A DNA stretch of 45,664 bases from an uncultured Selenomonadales bacterium (GTDB lineage: Bacteria; Bacillota; Negativicutes; Selenomonadales; Selenomonadaceae). Shown here piece after piece: positions 1-7,094 of this stretch. The position numbers were made by a program, and so were the translations under genes. Position 1 is the first letter of the stretch. Each line of letters begins with the position of its first letter. The stretch lies in contig CALFJE010000077.1 in the NCBI GenBank assembly GCA_937877545.1, positions 1-45,664 on the forward strand, written 5' to 3'. The notes below the pieces were generated by a model. It had not been told where the DNA came from. It did no database searches and saw nothing but the letters and a program-made list of their open reading frames with translations.

Positions 1-114
1 TTCGGGCTTATCGATACCGAACAGGTCACGAATCAGCGTGAGCCAAAATTTTTGATAATTGGCGCGTTCGCCCGCGACGTTTGCCCACTGTTTGACGAAT
101 TCCTTAACACTCAT
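1..114 (-). CDS. N-terminus of a type IIG/MmeI-like DNA methyltransferase (partial, runs off the left edge)
   Basis: Thirty-eight codons are present, starting at ATG 114-112 behind a good SD (AGGAG at 122-126 on the minus strand). The visible N-terminus begins MSVKEFVKQWAN and continues with FWLTLIRDLFGI. From family knowledge, a helix of the form F-x-x-x-W ... FW-x-x-L-x-x-x-FGI opens the large class of SAM-dependent adenine methylases related to MmeI and BREX/type IIG enzymes, before any catalytic NPPY motif. The catalytic part is outside the window, so activity and any fused nuclease cannot be judged. A weak promoter (TATAAT at 149-154, minus strand) lies upstream. The assignment rests on this short motif only. 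Confidence 0.55.
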   Translation of the reverse strand, partial: MSVKEFVKQWANVAGERANYQKFWLTLIRDLFGIDKPE

Positions 115-148
115 GGTAAATCTCCTCTTGCAAAAATTTTCCGCGTCG

Positions 149-177
149 ATTATAATTCAAACGATTTAAAAACAAAA
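149..177 (-). promoter_or_regulatory. Candidate promoter of the methylase gene
   Basis: On the minus strand a perfect -10 TATAAT (154-149) lies 35 bases before the ATG. The -35 at 17-base spacing (TTTTGT, 177-172) is poor. It also overlaps the T-run of the terminator of the upstream peptide unit. Confidence 0.35.
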
Positions 178-198
178 TGCCCCGCGAAATTGCGAGGC
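168..198 (-). terminator. Intrinsic terminator of the small-peptide transcript
   Basis: On the minus strand, GCCTCGC (198-192) pairs with GCGGGGC (185-179, one G-U) around a six-base loop and is followed by ATTTTGTTTTT. It ends the unit starting at promoter 454-426. Confidence 0.7.
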
Positions 199-277
199 GG
201 AAGGTGCTTGCAGGCGGTTTAGCCCCTCGTATATGAATTAGTGAGTCAGAGAATTCAACCGCTATGCTGGTCAGAGC

Positions 278-352
278 TTAGGCGGCTGTACCTGTGAATA
301 TCCAGAGGATTATCAAGGTGATTACGATGATTCTTATGATAATCGTGAACAT
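278..352 (-). CDS. 24-residue hydrophobic single-span peptide, candidate type I toxin or small membrane protein
   Basis: ATG 352-350 to TAA 280-278 encodes a peptide starting MFTIIIRIIVITLII and ending WIFTGTAA: one transmembrane helix with a single internal arginine. The SD (GGGGG, 365-361) sits 8 bases before the ATG and forms the right arm of a perfect 5-bp hairpin (CCCCC 375-371 with GGGGG 365-361, loop GGAAA). A strong promoter (TTGAAA-17-TATAAT) lies about 67 bases upstream and an intrinsic terminator follows, so this is a complete independent transcription unit of roughly 250 bases. Known Ibs, Ldr, ShoB and Fst toxins share this architecture (short hydrophobic peptide, occluded SD, long structured UTRs), but no sequence match to a named family is claimed. 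No antisense RNA was established. Confidence 0.65.
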   Translation of the reverse strand: MFTIIIRIIVITLIILWIFTGTAA

Positions 353-360
353 TCGCTTCA

Positions 361-375
361 CCCCCTTTCCGGGGG
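361..375 (-). promoter_or_regulatory. SD-sequestering hairpin of the 24-residue peptide gene
   Basis: CCCCC/GGGGG stem with a five-base loop; its 3' arm is the only plausible ribosome-binding site of the peptide. The structure would hold translation low unless opened. On the plus strand the same stem is followed by CTTTCTTTTT and could also act as a weak terminator. Confidence 0.55.
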
Positions 376-425
376 CTTTCTTTTTGATTCAAACCGCCCT
401 TTGCCGCAAGGCAACAAGCAGAGCG

Positions 426-454
426 ATTATAAACCATGCTTGACGGATTTTCAA
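426..454 (-). promoter_or_regulatory. Strong promoter of the small-peptide unit
   Basis: On the minus strand TTGAAA (454-449), a 17-base spacer and TATAAT (431-426). It is divergent from the exporter promoter at 474-502, only 19 bases away. Confidence 0.75.
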
Positions 455-473
455 GCGATTTTCACATTTCGGG

Positions 474-502
474 TTGAAAAAACCTCCCGTTGCGATTATA
501 CT
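474..502 (+). promoter_or_regulatory. Promoter of the ABC exporter gene
   Basis: TTGAAA (474-479), 17-base spacer, TATACT (497-502). The predicted start near 508-510 falls at the SD GGGAGG (508-513), giving a very short leader. The flanks AAAACCTCCCG (near 477-489) and CGGGAGGTTTT (507-517) form a long inverted repeat whose right arm contains the SD. Confidence 0.65.
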
Positions 503-521
503 TGCGCGGGAGGTTTTAAAT

Positions 522-2222
522 TTGGAAGCAAAGAAATTATTTCGAGGATTCTGGACGCTGTTCAAGGGCTATTGGTCGTCGGAGGAAAAATGGAAGGCTC
601 GCGGACTGTTGGCGTTCGTTATCGCGTTGAATTTCGCGATGGTTTATCTGCTGGTTAAGCTCAATGAATGGTACAACACATTTTATAACGCATTGCAGAA
701 TTACGAGGCGGATAAATTTTGGTATTTAGTCGGAGAATTCAGCGCGATAGCATTTACCTACATAGTTATCGCGGTTTATGCGATTTATTTACGGCAAATG
801 CTCCAAATAAAATGGCGAACGTGGATGACGCAAAATTATTTAAGCGCGTGGATGAGCGGGCAGACGTATTATAAATTGCAGGACGCGGCGGATAACCCCG
901 ACCAACGTATCTCGGAGGACATTTCGCAATTCGTGAATTTATCGCTGGGCTTGCTAATCGGCTTCCTGAAACAGCTGACGACTTTGGCGGCATTCGGCGT
1001 GGTTTTATGGGAATTGAGCGGCTCCTTCACGCTGAATCTCGGCGGCATGGAAATAATTATTTACGGCTACATGTTCTGGTTTTCGTTCATATATTCGGGC
1101 GTCGGGACGTTCCTGGCGCATAAAGTCGGGCGCAAACTAATCGGCTTGAACTTCGACCAACAAAAATACGAGGCGGATTTCCGTTTTAATATGATGCGCG
1201 TCCGCGAAAATTCGGAAAGCATAGCATTTTATCGGGGCGAAGCGGCGGAAATGGAAGGATTTAATTTAAAATTCTCCGCCGTAATAAAGAATTATTGGCA
1301 ACTCATGCGCAAAACCAAGCATTTAAATTTCTACGTGAACGGATATTCGCAGCTGGCGATAATCGTTCCGCTGATAATGGCGGCACCGCGCTACTTTTCC
1401 AAGGAAATTCAACTGGGCGGCTTAATGCAAATATCGTCGGCATTCGGGCGCGTGCAGGACGCCTTGAGTTATTTCGTCGACTCCTACGACACCATAGCAA
1501 GTTTGGCGGCGGTAATAAATCGTCTCGCGGGCTTTACGGAGCACATGGAAGAAGCCCGCAACGTTCAGAATAAAATCACGACCGCGCAGGCTCCCGAATT
1601 AAAAATCTCTGCTTTGAGCGTATCGTTGCCGACGGGGCGCGAACTGCTAAAAAAATTGTCGCTCGAATTGCAAAACTCCAAAGCCTTGCTCGTGACGGGC
1701 GCGTCGGGTTGCGGCAAATCGACGTTGCTCCGAACATTGGCGGGGATTTGGGCTTACGCGTCGGGCGAAATAGGCTTGCCGAGCGGAGCGCGAGTAATGT
1801 TCCTGCCGCAAAAACCCTACCTGCCGCTGGGCACATTGCGGCGGGCGTTGATTTATCCGCTGGCGGAGGAAGCCGCGCCGCCCGACGATAAATTAAAGCA
1901 AACTCTGCGATTGGTCGACCTGCCCGCGCTGTCGGATAAGCTGGACGCGGCGGAGGATTGGAGCCGAATCTTATCCTTGGGCGAACAACAACGCTTGGCG
2001 TTCGCAAGGGTGCTGTTATCCGCGCCCGATTACGTTTTCCTCGACGAGGCAACCTCCGCGCTCGACGAGCCGCGTGAACTCGAAATGTATCAACTCCTGC
2101 GCGAACAACTGCCCAAAGTGACGGTGGTAAGCGTGGGGCACCGGTCGACGCTGTTCAAGTTGCACGACACGGAACTTAACTTGGACGGCGCGGGAAATTA
2201 CATTTTAAGGGAGATTGGTTGA
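522..2222 (+). CDS. ABC transporter, fused membrane and ATPase (SbmA/YddA-like, ABC_membrane_2 family)
   Basis: A 566-residue half-transporter. The N-terminal half has several hydrophobic spans (LLAFVIALNFAMVYLLV, FWYLVGEFSAIAFTYIVI) and the family motif around NPDQRISEDI. The C-terminal half is an ATPase with Walker A TGASGCGKST, the signature LSLGEQQRLAFAR and Walker B YVFLDEATSALD. From family knowledge, such proteins (YddA, BacA/SbmA relatives, ABCD type) work as homodimers in the inner membrane and move peptides, fatty acyl compounds or cofactors; the substrate cannot be told here. I chose TTG 522 because SD GGGAGG lies 8 bases upstream and the promoter overlaps any earlier start. The next gene starts one base after the stop. 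Confidence 0.85.
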   Translation: MEAKKLFRGFWTLFKGYWSSEEKWKARGLLAFVIALNFAMVYLLVKLNEWYNTFYNALQNYEADKFWYLVGEFSAIAFTYIVIAVYAIYLRQMLQIKWRTWMTQNYLSAWMSGQTYYKLQDAADNPDQRISEDISQFVNLSLGLLIGFLKQLTTLAAFGVVLWELSGSFTLNLGGMEIIIYGYMFWFSFIYSGVGTFLAHKVGRKLIGLNFDQQKYEADFRFNMMRVRENSESIAFYRGEAAEMEGFNLKFSAVIKNYWQLMRKTKHLNFYVNGYSQLAIIVPLIMAAPRYFSKEIQLGGLMQISSAFGRVQDALSYFVDSYDTIASLAAVINRLAGFTEHMEEARNVQNKITTAQAPELKISALSVSLPTGRELLKKLSLELQNSKALLVTGASGCGKSTLLRTLAGIWAYASGEIGLPSGARVMFLPQKPYLPLGTLRRALIYPLAEEAAPPDDKLKQTLRLVDLPALSDKLDAAEDWSRILSLGEQQRLAFARVLLSAPDYVFLDEATSALDEPRELEMYQLLREQLPKVTVVSVGHRSTLFKLHDTELNLDGAGNYILREIG

Positions 2223-2223
2223 C

Positions 2224-2682
2224 GTGCTTAAAAAAATTTTGCTGACAATCGCGGCGATATTGGTCGCGGGCGGCGCAATGATACTTTACGGAACGTATAA
2301 GGCGGCGGACGACTTCGTACAAAAAAACGAGCCGCAACTCCGAGCGTACGCGCAGATGGACGAGGCGGCTCAAAATCAGTATGTGACGGAGCACGCGGAC
2401 GAAATCCTCACGCAGGCGCAAGCCGAGGCTAAGCCCGAAGACAAGGCGAACGTCGACGTGCTTAACAAAATCAAGGACGACCCCGCCGTCCGTCAAGCAA
2501 TGAACGATTTGGGGCGGGCGATAATGGCGGCGGCGATTTTGCACTCCGACGAGATCGTCAAGGATTTGAACGCCGCGCTTAAGGAAAAGTTTGAGCAGGA
2601 AAAATCTCAACTGACAGGTCGCTTGGAAAAATACGGCGAGGCATTGGAGGCGGCAGAGGCTAAGCTCAAAGCCGCGCAGTAA
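2224..2682 (+). CDS. Small exported or membrane-anchored protein, unknown function
   Basis: A 152-residue protein starting at GTG 2224, with SD GGGAG at 2208-2212; a TTG at 2215 in the same frame is too close to that SD. The N-terminus (LLTIAAILVAGGAMILYG) is a signal anchor. The rest is charged and helical, rich in Ala, Glu and Lys, and ends in a probable coiled coil (KEKFEQEKSQLTGRLEKY). It is translationally linked to the ABC exporter (stop and start one base apart), so it may be an accessory factor; that is inference from position. Its 3' end overlaps the convergent oxidoreductase gene by 17 bp. No family was recognised. Confidence 0.65.
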   Translation: MLKKILLTIAAILVAGGAMILYGTYKAADDFVQKNEPQLRAYAQMDEAAQNQYVTEHADEILTQAQAEAKPEDKANVDVLNKIKDDPAVRQAMNDLGRAIMAAAILHSDEIVKDLNAALKEKFEQEKSQLTGRLEKYGEALEAAEAKLKAAQ

Positions 2683-3634
2683 TTCTATCGACAACCGTCA
2701 TAACGTCGCGGGAAGTGTTCAAGCAACTTTCGACAGCGGCGTAATTTTTTTGCTCAAAAATCTCTCCGAAGTCAATAAACTCGTGAACCATGCGGTGATT
2801 GAACTTATTCAGCGCGAAAGTTTGAACGTCCTCGCCGCGAATCGCCAAATCAAAGGAATTCAGCTCATTGGGCGGGCTTGTCGAATAAATATAGCCGCCG
2901 TCGCCCTGAATGTTCAAAAAGCACGGGCTCGCCGAATCCTTTGCGCCGACGCATTGCGCGATAAAAGTTTCATATTCAAGGGTGACAACGCCGCTCGTGT
3001 CGACGCCGTTAAAGCCGCGATTCGCCGCGTAGGAAACACTCAGCGGGGCACCGAACAAGCCGATAACAAAATTCAAGTTGTAAATGTTGATGTCCATTAG
3101 CGCACCGCCGAAAAGTTTCGGGTCGAAGGCGGGAGCAACTTCGCCGCGCTTATAGGCGTCGTAGCGGCTCGAATATTGGGAGTAGTTACAAAGGATAAGT
3201 TTCACGTCGCCGATTTTTTTAAGGGCGTCGCGTATGGCGCGGAAATTCGGTTGGTGGAGCGTCGTGATCGCCTCGAACAGGTAAAGACGCTTGCCGAGCG
3301 CGAGGTCGATTAAGTCTTGAGCCTGCGCGGAGGACGTCGTGAACGGCTTTTCGAGGATAACGTTTTTGCCGGCGTCGAGGCATTTTTTTGCGTATTCGTA
3401 ATGGACGGCGTTAATCAGCCCGATGTAAACAAAATCAATCGCGGTATCGTTGAGGATAGCGTCAAGGTCGGTGGTGAATTTGTCGATGTTGAATTGCGCG
3501 GCGAGGGCGGCGGCTTTATCGCGACTGCGCGGACGCGCCCAAATGTTTGCGACGCGGAATTTGTTCGAGGCTTGCATGGCGGCGACGGCTTCGGGAATAA
3601 TCTTGCCGGTGCCGAGAATCGCAATGTTAATCAT
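2666..3634 (-). CDS. Gfo/Idh/MocA-family NAD(P)-dependent oxidoreductase
   Basis: A 322-residue protein. The N-terminal Rossmann fold starts MINIAILGTGKI and carries the family motif EKPF (in NVILEKPFTTS), whose lysine is the usual catalytic residue. The C-terminal half is the GFO_IDH_MocA dimerisation domain. Family members oxidise or reduce sugars and related alcohols with NAD(P); the substrate is not readable from sequence. ATG 3634 has SD AAGGGGG. The gene is divergent from the thioesterase and ends 17 bp inside the preceding rightward gene, so it is probably monocistronic. Confidence 0.85.
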   Translation of the reverse strand: MINIAILGTGKIIPEAVAAMQASNKFRVANIWARPRSRDKAAALAAQFNIDKFTTDLDAILNDTAIDFVYIGLINAVHYEYAKKCLDAGKNVILEKPFTTSSAQAQDLIDLALGKRLYLFEAITTLHQPNFRAIRDALKKIGDVKLILCNYSQYSSRYDAYKRGEVAPAFDPKLFGGALMDINIYNLNFVIGLFGAPLSVSYAANRGFNGVDTSGVVTLEYETFIAQCVGAKDSASPCFLNIQGDGGYIYSTSPPNELNSFDLAIRGEDVQTFALNKFNHRMVHEFIDFGEIFEQKNYAAVESCLNTSRDVMTVVDRITARL

Positions 3635-3653
3635 GGTAATTCCCCCTTCGGCG

Positions 3654-3681
3654 TTGTTTTTTCCGCGAGCTGTGCTAAAAT
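3654..3681 (+). promoter_or_regulatory. Candidate promoter of the thioesterase gene
   Basis: TTGTTT (3654-3659), a 16-base spacer and TAAAAT (3676-3681), 24 bases before the TTG start. Moderate match only. Confidence 0.45.
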
Positions 3682-3704
3682 TCCTGTCAAAAGGAGTGAC
3701 GAAA

Positions 3705-4121
3705 TTGCCAAAACCGACGCAGGAGCAAATCATAGAATTCTATCACGCAAACACGGTCATAGACTATTTGGCAGTGGAGGTGGTGCCGACGCCCGACGGC
3801 GAGGCGCGATTGGAGCTGTGTGCGGACGCCCGACAAGCGAATTTGTATTCAATGGCGCACGGCGGAGTTTTAACGACAATGGCGGATACGGCAATGGGCG
3901 CAAAGTGCTTGGCGTTGAACAAGCGGGTCGTGACGATTTCGCTGTCGATGAATTTCCTGCACCCGGTAATGACGGGGACGCGAATATTCACGGAGGCGAC
4001 GATTTTACACAACGGACGCAAAACCATGGTCTGCGAGTGTCGAATCGTCGACGCTGACGGCAAGCTTTACGCCAAAGCAAACGCAACCTTTTTCGTGACG
4101 GGCAAATTATTGGAGGATTAG
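3705..4121 (+). CDS. PaaI-family hotdog thioesterase
   Basis: A 138-residue single-domain hotdog protein. The segment YSMAHGGVLTTMADTAMG matches the PaaI/DUF4442 active-site region (HGG loop and the acidic residue on the following central helix). These enzymes hydrolyse acyl-CoA thioesters, often phenylacetyl-, hydroxybenzoyl- or medium-chain acyl-CoA; with a phenylacetate-CoA ligase elsewhere in the window an aryl-CoA substrate is possible but unproven. Start TTG 3705 was chosen because SD AAGGAG is 8 bases upstream; an upstream open frame lacks an SD. The downstream exported-protein gene begins 74 bases later. Confidence 0.8.
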   Translation: MPKPTQEQIIEFYHANTVIDYLAVEVVPTPDGEARLELCADARQANLYSMAHGGVLTTMADTAMGAKCLALNKRVVTISLSMNFLHPVMTGTRIFTEATILHNGRKTMVCECRIVDADGKLYAKANATFFVTGKLLED

Positions 4122-4195
4122 TGAGTTTCAAAGCAAGCTCTAATGATTGGGCTTTAAAATTCGCTCGGATAAAAAAATTCGAGGAGGTTACGAAG

Positions 4196-5026
4196 ATGAT
4201 AAGGAAATTCAAATTGCTCGGCTTGTTGGCGGCGATAATAATGTTCGCGTTGAGCGGACGTGTCGACGCCGCGACGAATTGGAATACCAACGTGATTCAA
4301 GCGACGGGCACGGGCGTATCGAATCCTGCAATGGCAACGAGTCCGGCTCATGCGTCGATGATGGCGCGGCGAGCCGCCATAGCCGACGCCTATCGCCAAC
4401 TGCTTGAACTGGTGCAGGGCGTCAACGTCGACGCCGAGACGACCGTCGAACAAATGATGCTTACCAGCGACGTTGTAAAAATCAAGGTTACGGGCGTGGT
4501 CAAGGGGGCGCGAATCGTCTCCGAGGGCGAGCTTAGCGGCGGCGGCTATTCCGTAACTATGGAGCTTCCGATTTTCGGCGAGAGCGGTTCCCTTGCCGAG
4601 AGCGTCTTGGAGCGTCCGACTTACGTTGAGCCTATTCCCGCGCCGTCACCTGCCTACGAGCCGCCCGTTCAGCAACCGACCTACGGCGGCGGCAGATACA
4701 CCGGCTTAATCGTCGACTGCAGAGGCTTGCGCGAGGGCGAGATCAATCCCGTCATGAGCCCCGTTATCAAAAATTCCAACGGCATGAAGATTTACGGGCA
4801 CTTGAATCTTGACTTCGACAGGATTATCCGCGAGGGCATGGCGACTTACGCGCAGAGCATGAGCGAGGCCGCCCGCGCAGGTTCCAATCCGCTGGTTGTC
4901 AAAGCCATTCGCCTCGACGACCTCAACGCCAACCCCGTCCTCAGCATGGACGATGCCGATATGGTACTCTACGAAAACAGCCAATCCCATTTCCTCGACA
5001 ATATCGCTGTCGTTTTCCTTTACTAA
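4196..5026 (+). CDS. Exported LPP20/FlgT-N-like protein
   Basis: A 276-residue protein with SD GAGGAGG (4181-4187) before ATG 4196. It has a clear Sec signal peptide (KLLGLLAAIIMFALSGRVDA, cleavage near residue 26). The block MARRAAIADAYRQLLELVQG followed by VDAETTVEQMM resembles the LPP20/DUF400 and FlgT N-terminal repeat, in which an Ala-rich helix precedes a small beta sheet. A proline-rich linker (EPIPAPSPAYEPPVQQP) leads to a second domain that begins YTGLIVDCRGL. Such proteins are periplasmic or outer-envelope in diderms, which would agree with a Negativicutes host. Exact function unknown. A good terminator follows. Confidence 0.65.
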   Translation: MIRKFKLLGLLAAIIMFALSGRVDAATNWNTNVIQATGTGVSNPAMATSPAHASMMARRAAIADAYRQLLELVQGVNVDAETTVEQMMLTSDVVKIKVTGVVKGARIVSEGELSGGGYSVTMELPIFGESGSLAESVLERPTYVEPIPAPSPAYEPPVQQPTYGGGRYTGLIVDCRGLREGEINPVMSPVIKNSNGMKIYGHLNLDFDRIIREGMATYAQSMSEAARAGSNPLVVKAIRLDDLNANPVLSMDDADMVLYENSQSHFLDNIAVVFLY

Positions 5027-5046
5027 CCAAAAACCCGAAACCTTTT

Positions 5047-5074
5047 CCTCCGCCGAGTGCGGGGGATTTTTTTT
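5047..5074 (+). terminator. Intrinsic terminator after the LPP20-like gene
   Basis: CCTCCGC (5047-5053) pairs with GCGGGGG (5059-5065, one G-U) and is followed by a run of eight T. Confidence 0.85.
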
Positions 5075-5087
5075 ATCCGCGCAATAA

Positions 5088-5126
5088 AAAATCGACGCGG
5101 TTGCTTTGAACAGTCGCGCCGATTTT
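5088..5126 (-). terminator. Intrinsic terminator of the GerM operon
   Basis: Minus-strand AAAATCGGCGCG (5126-5115) pairs over 12 bp with CGCGTCGATTTT (5099-5088), and an AT-rich stretch follows. It lies directly after the GerM stop. Confidence 0.75.
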
Positions 5127-5131
5127 AATTT

Positions 5132-5776
5132 CTATTCGGTTAGGGAGCTCATGCGTTCAAGCGGCGTGCTCAAGTCCATGTGACCCGAAAGAGTTTCAAT
5201 ATCCTGCCCGTCGACCAGGAATTTCACGCGGGTAACTTCGGGGAAATTTGTCAGCGTGTCGACGACAGAGCCGATTAAGAATTCTTCGCCCGTCGAACCG
5301 CCGACGAAGCCTTTGGTAATGCCGCCGTCCAAATCGACCGTCGCCGTGCCGTTCGCAACCGTCACGCTGTGTATCGCCGCATTCTTCGGGAAAATCCTCG
5401 TCAAGTTGTCCTCGTCGGGTTCGTCAAGCAGAGCCTCAACGGCGGCGGTATACTTATCGGTCTTGTCGTTGACGATAATCTCGCGCTCCACTTCAACAAG
5501 CCTCATGCCCGAATCGTCGGGATAGTAAACCTTGACGCGCATCGATTTTTCCGTCCGCTCACTTACGACGGGCGAAACAGTTTTGGGGATTTCGGGCGCA
5601 GGTTCGGGCTTGGGCGGTTCCAATTTGACTTCGGGCTTCGGTTCGGGCTTAACGTCGGGCTGAGTCTGCGCGGGCTGAGTTTTGGTGTCGACGGGCGGCG
5701 GCTCTGCGGGAGGCTGTTCGCAACCCGACGTAAGCAGAAGCAGCGCGAGCATTGCCGGCATTAGAAATTTCTTCAC
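5132..5776 (-). CDS. GerM-domain lipoprotein
   Basis: A 214-residue lipoprotein: signal peptide with lipobox LTSGC (Cys19), a long Pro/Glu/Lys linker (about residues 22-70), then a GerM domain starting near VKVYYPDDSG and including AAVEALLDEP and the conserved block GTATVDLDGGI. GerM domains occur in envelope proteins linked to peptidoglycan work; the founding member is needed for germination and sporulation in Bacillus. Its start overlaps the stop of the amidase gene by 4 bp, so the two are translationally coupled and likely act together at the cell wall. Confidence 0.85.
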   Translation of the reverse strand: MKKFLMPAMLALLLLTSGCEQPPAEPPPVDTKTQPAQTQPDVKPEPKPEVKLEPPKPEPAPEIPKTVSPVVSERTEKSMRVKVYYPDDSGMRLVEVEREIIVNDKTDKYTAAVEALLDEPDEDNLTRIFPKNAAIHSVTVANGTATVDLDGGITKGFVGGSTGEEFLIGSVVDTLTNFPEVTRVKFLVDGQDIETLSGHMDLSTPLERMSSLTE

Positions 5777-6837
5777 GATTCATATCCTCCTTGATTGAAG
5801 TAGCGATTGACGGCATTTGTAATTGCCTGCGCGAGTTTCTGCTGATAATCATTGCTTGCCAAAAGTCTTTCTTCGCGAGGGTTGGTGATGAAGCCCAGCT
5901 CAATTAGCGAGGCGGGGCATTGGGAATGGGTCATGACGTAGAATCTAGCCGCCTTGACGCCGCGATTGTTAAGCCCGCCGAGTTTGGCAAGCTCCTCGTT
6001 AAGCAGACGGGCGAGCCGCGAGCCTTTTACGGCGGTCGGCGCGTGATAAGTTTCCATGCCGTTGGCGGTGCCGTTCACGAAGGCGTTGCAGTGAACGCTG
6101 ATAAACAGCGCGGCATTGGGCGGAGCCTTATCGACGCGGGCTTGAAGTTCGGTGGAGTCGGGGACGCCGGGCGCGGCTACGTCAATGTCGGTGGTGCGCG
6201 TCATGACGACTTGATAGCCCGAAGCGGTCAGCAAATTGCGAGCCTTAAGCGAGACGGCAAGCGAAACGGATTTCTCCGTGACGCCCGTCGGACCGACAGC
6301 TCCCGCGTCGGAGCCGCCGTGACCGGGGTCGAGCACGATAATTTTCTGCGCGTTATTGAATTCGCCCTGCCACGCCCAATCGTCGTCGTGCGCGGCGATT
6401 CGTTTCACGTCGAGGACAAGTCGGGCGGATTTTTTTGCGGAGCGATTGGCAGGCTCCAGCGAAACTTTCACGCCGCCCTCAATCGTCGAGCGGAAATGAA
6501 CTTGAATACTCGTGTGATTGGTCTGCGTCTTATTGGCGAGGATTTTTTCAACGAAGTCGCGGGCGTCGGCTTGAATTTGCGTGCCCGAAATGCGGCTGAT
6601 TCTGCCGGGCAAGACGTTATCGAGTTCGACGCGCAGAAGCCCCGCCGTCAAATCGGTCGTGACGTTGCCGAGGTCGAGCTGTCCGCCGCTGTAGGAAATT
6701 TCAATCCGCACGGTTTCGTTATCGAGGTCGAAGGCGTCAATCCCCGTGAGTTCGACGGGCTTGGCGTAAGCCGTCCCCGCGACCGCCAGCACTATCAGCA
6801 GGGTGAAGCACGTCCAAATTTTTTTCAGCAAAATCAT
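5773..6837 (-). CDS. N-acetylmuramoyl-L-alanine amidase with AMIN domain (Amidase_3)
   Basis: A 354-residue cell-wall hydrolase. After a signal peptide (residues 1-25, ending TAYA) comes an AMIN domain (about 25-125) for septal or peptidoglycan targeting. The zinc amidase domain follows from about 160, with ligand motifs LDPGHGGSDAG, the Glu in TEKSV, SVHCNA and the catalytic Glu in LIELGFITN. It cleaves the amide between MurNAc and the stem peptide outside the cytoplasm. ATG 6837 overlaps the preceding stop (ATGA); an in-frame TTG two codons later also fits the SD GGAGG. It belongs to the 8306-5132 operon. Confidence 0.93.
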   Translation of the reverse strand: MILLKKIWTCFTLLIVLAVAGTAYAKPVELTGIDAFDLDNETVRIEISYSGGQLDLGNVTTDLTAGLLRVELDNVLPGRISRISGTQIQADARDFVEKILANKTQTNHTSIQVHFRSTIEGGVKVSLEPANRSAKKSARLVLDVKRIAAHDDDWAWQGEFNNAQKIIVLDPGHGGSDAGAVGPTGVTEKSVSLAVSLKARNLLTASGYQVVMTRTTDIDVAAPGVPDSTELQARVDKAPPNAALFISVHCNAFVNGTANGMETYHAPTAVKGSRLARLLNEELAKLGGLNNRGVKAARFYVMTHSQCPASLIELGFITNPREERLLASNDYQQKLAQAITNAVNRYFNQGGYES

Positions 6838-7094
6838 TCCTCCACTTTCAATAGTTGTCGCGCCTCGTCGAGGGCGTCGGCGGTTTTGTCTTTATCGCGG
6901 GAAATTGTTATCGTGAGGTATTCGCCCTCTTCGGCGTCGGCGGGCAGTAAATCCGTCGGCAACACGAATTCGATAAAATCCCCTTCCTCGTCCTCGAACA
7001 GGAAGACCGCCTTTGCCGAGCCGTCTTCCAACTCCTCGATTCGGTCAAGGTACGCGCTTATTTCTTTCTTTCCTTGCGTTTCTGATTCAGCCAT
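6834..7094 (-). CDS. DUF3006-like small protein
   Basis: An 86-residue acidic cytoplasmic protein. The core AYLDRIEELEDGSAKAVF and the block VLPTDLLPADAEEGEYL match the DUF3006 layout (short beta strands, then a conserved LP-LLP-x-x-x-EGD/E turn). In many Firmicutes, DUF3006 genes lie next to ComEC-like MBL hydrolases, as here: the start lies inside the 3' end of the MBL gene (37-bp overlap). Molecular role unknown. SD AAGGAGG is 13 bases upstream of the ATG, somewhat far. Confidence 0.7.
   Translation of the reverse strand: MAESETQGKKEISAYLDRIEELEDGSAKAVFLFEDEEGDFIEFVLPTDLLPADAEEGEYLTITISRDKDKTADALDEARQLLKVEE

Noticed and set aside
309..440. Plus-strand frame MILMIIVNIRF... opposite the small peptide
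   Set aside because: It has no SD and runs through the hairpin and T-run without a stop; the minus-strand frame has SD, promoter and terminator in place.
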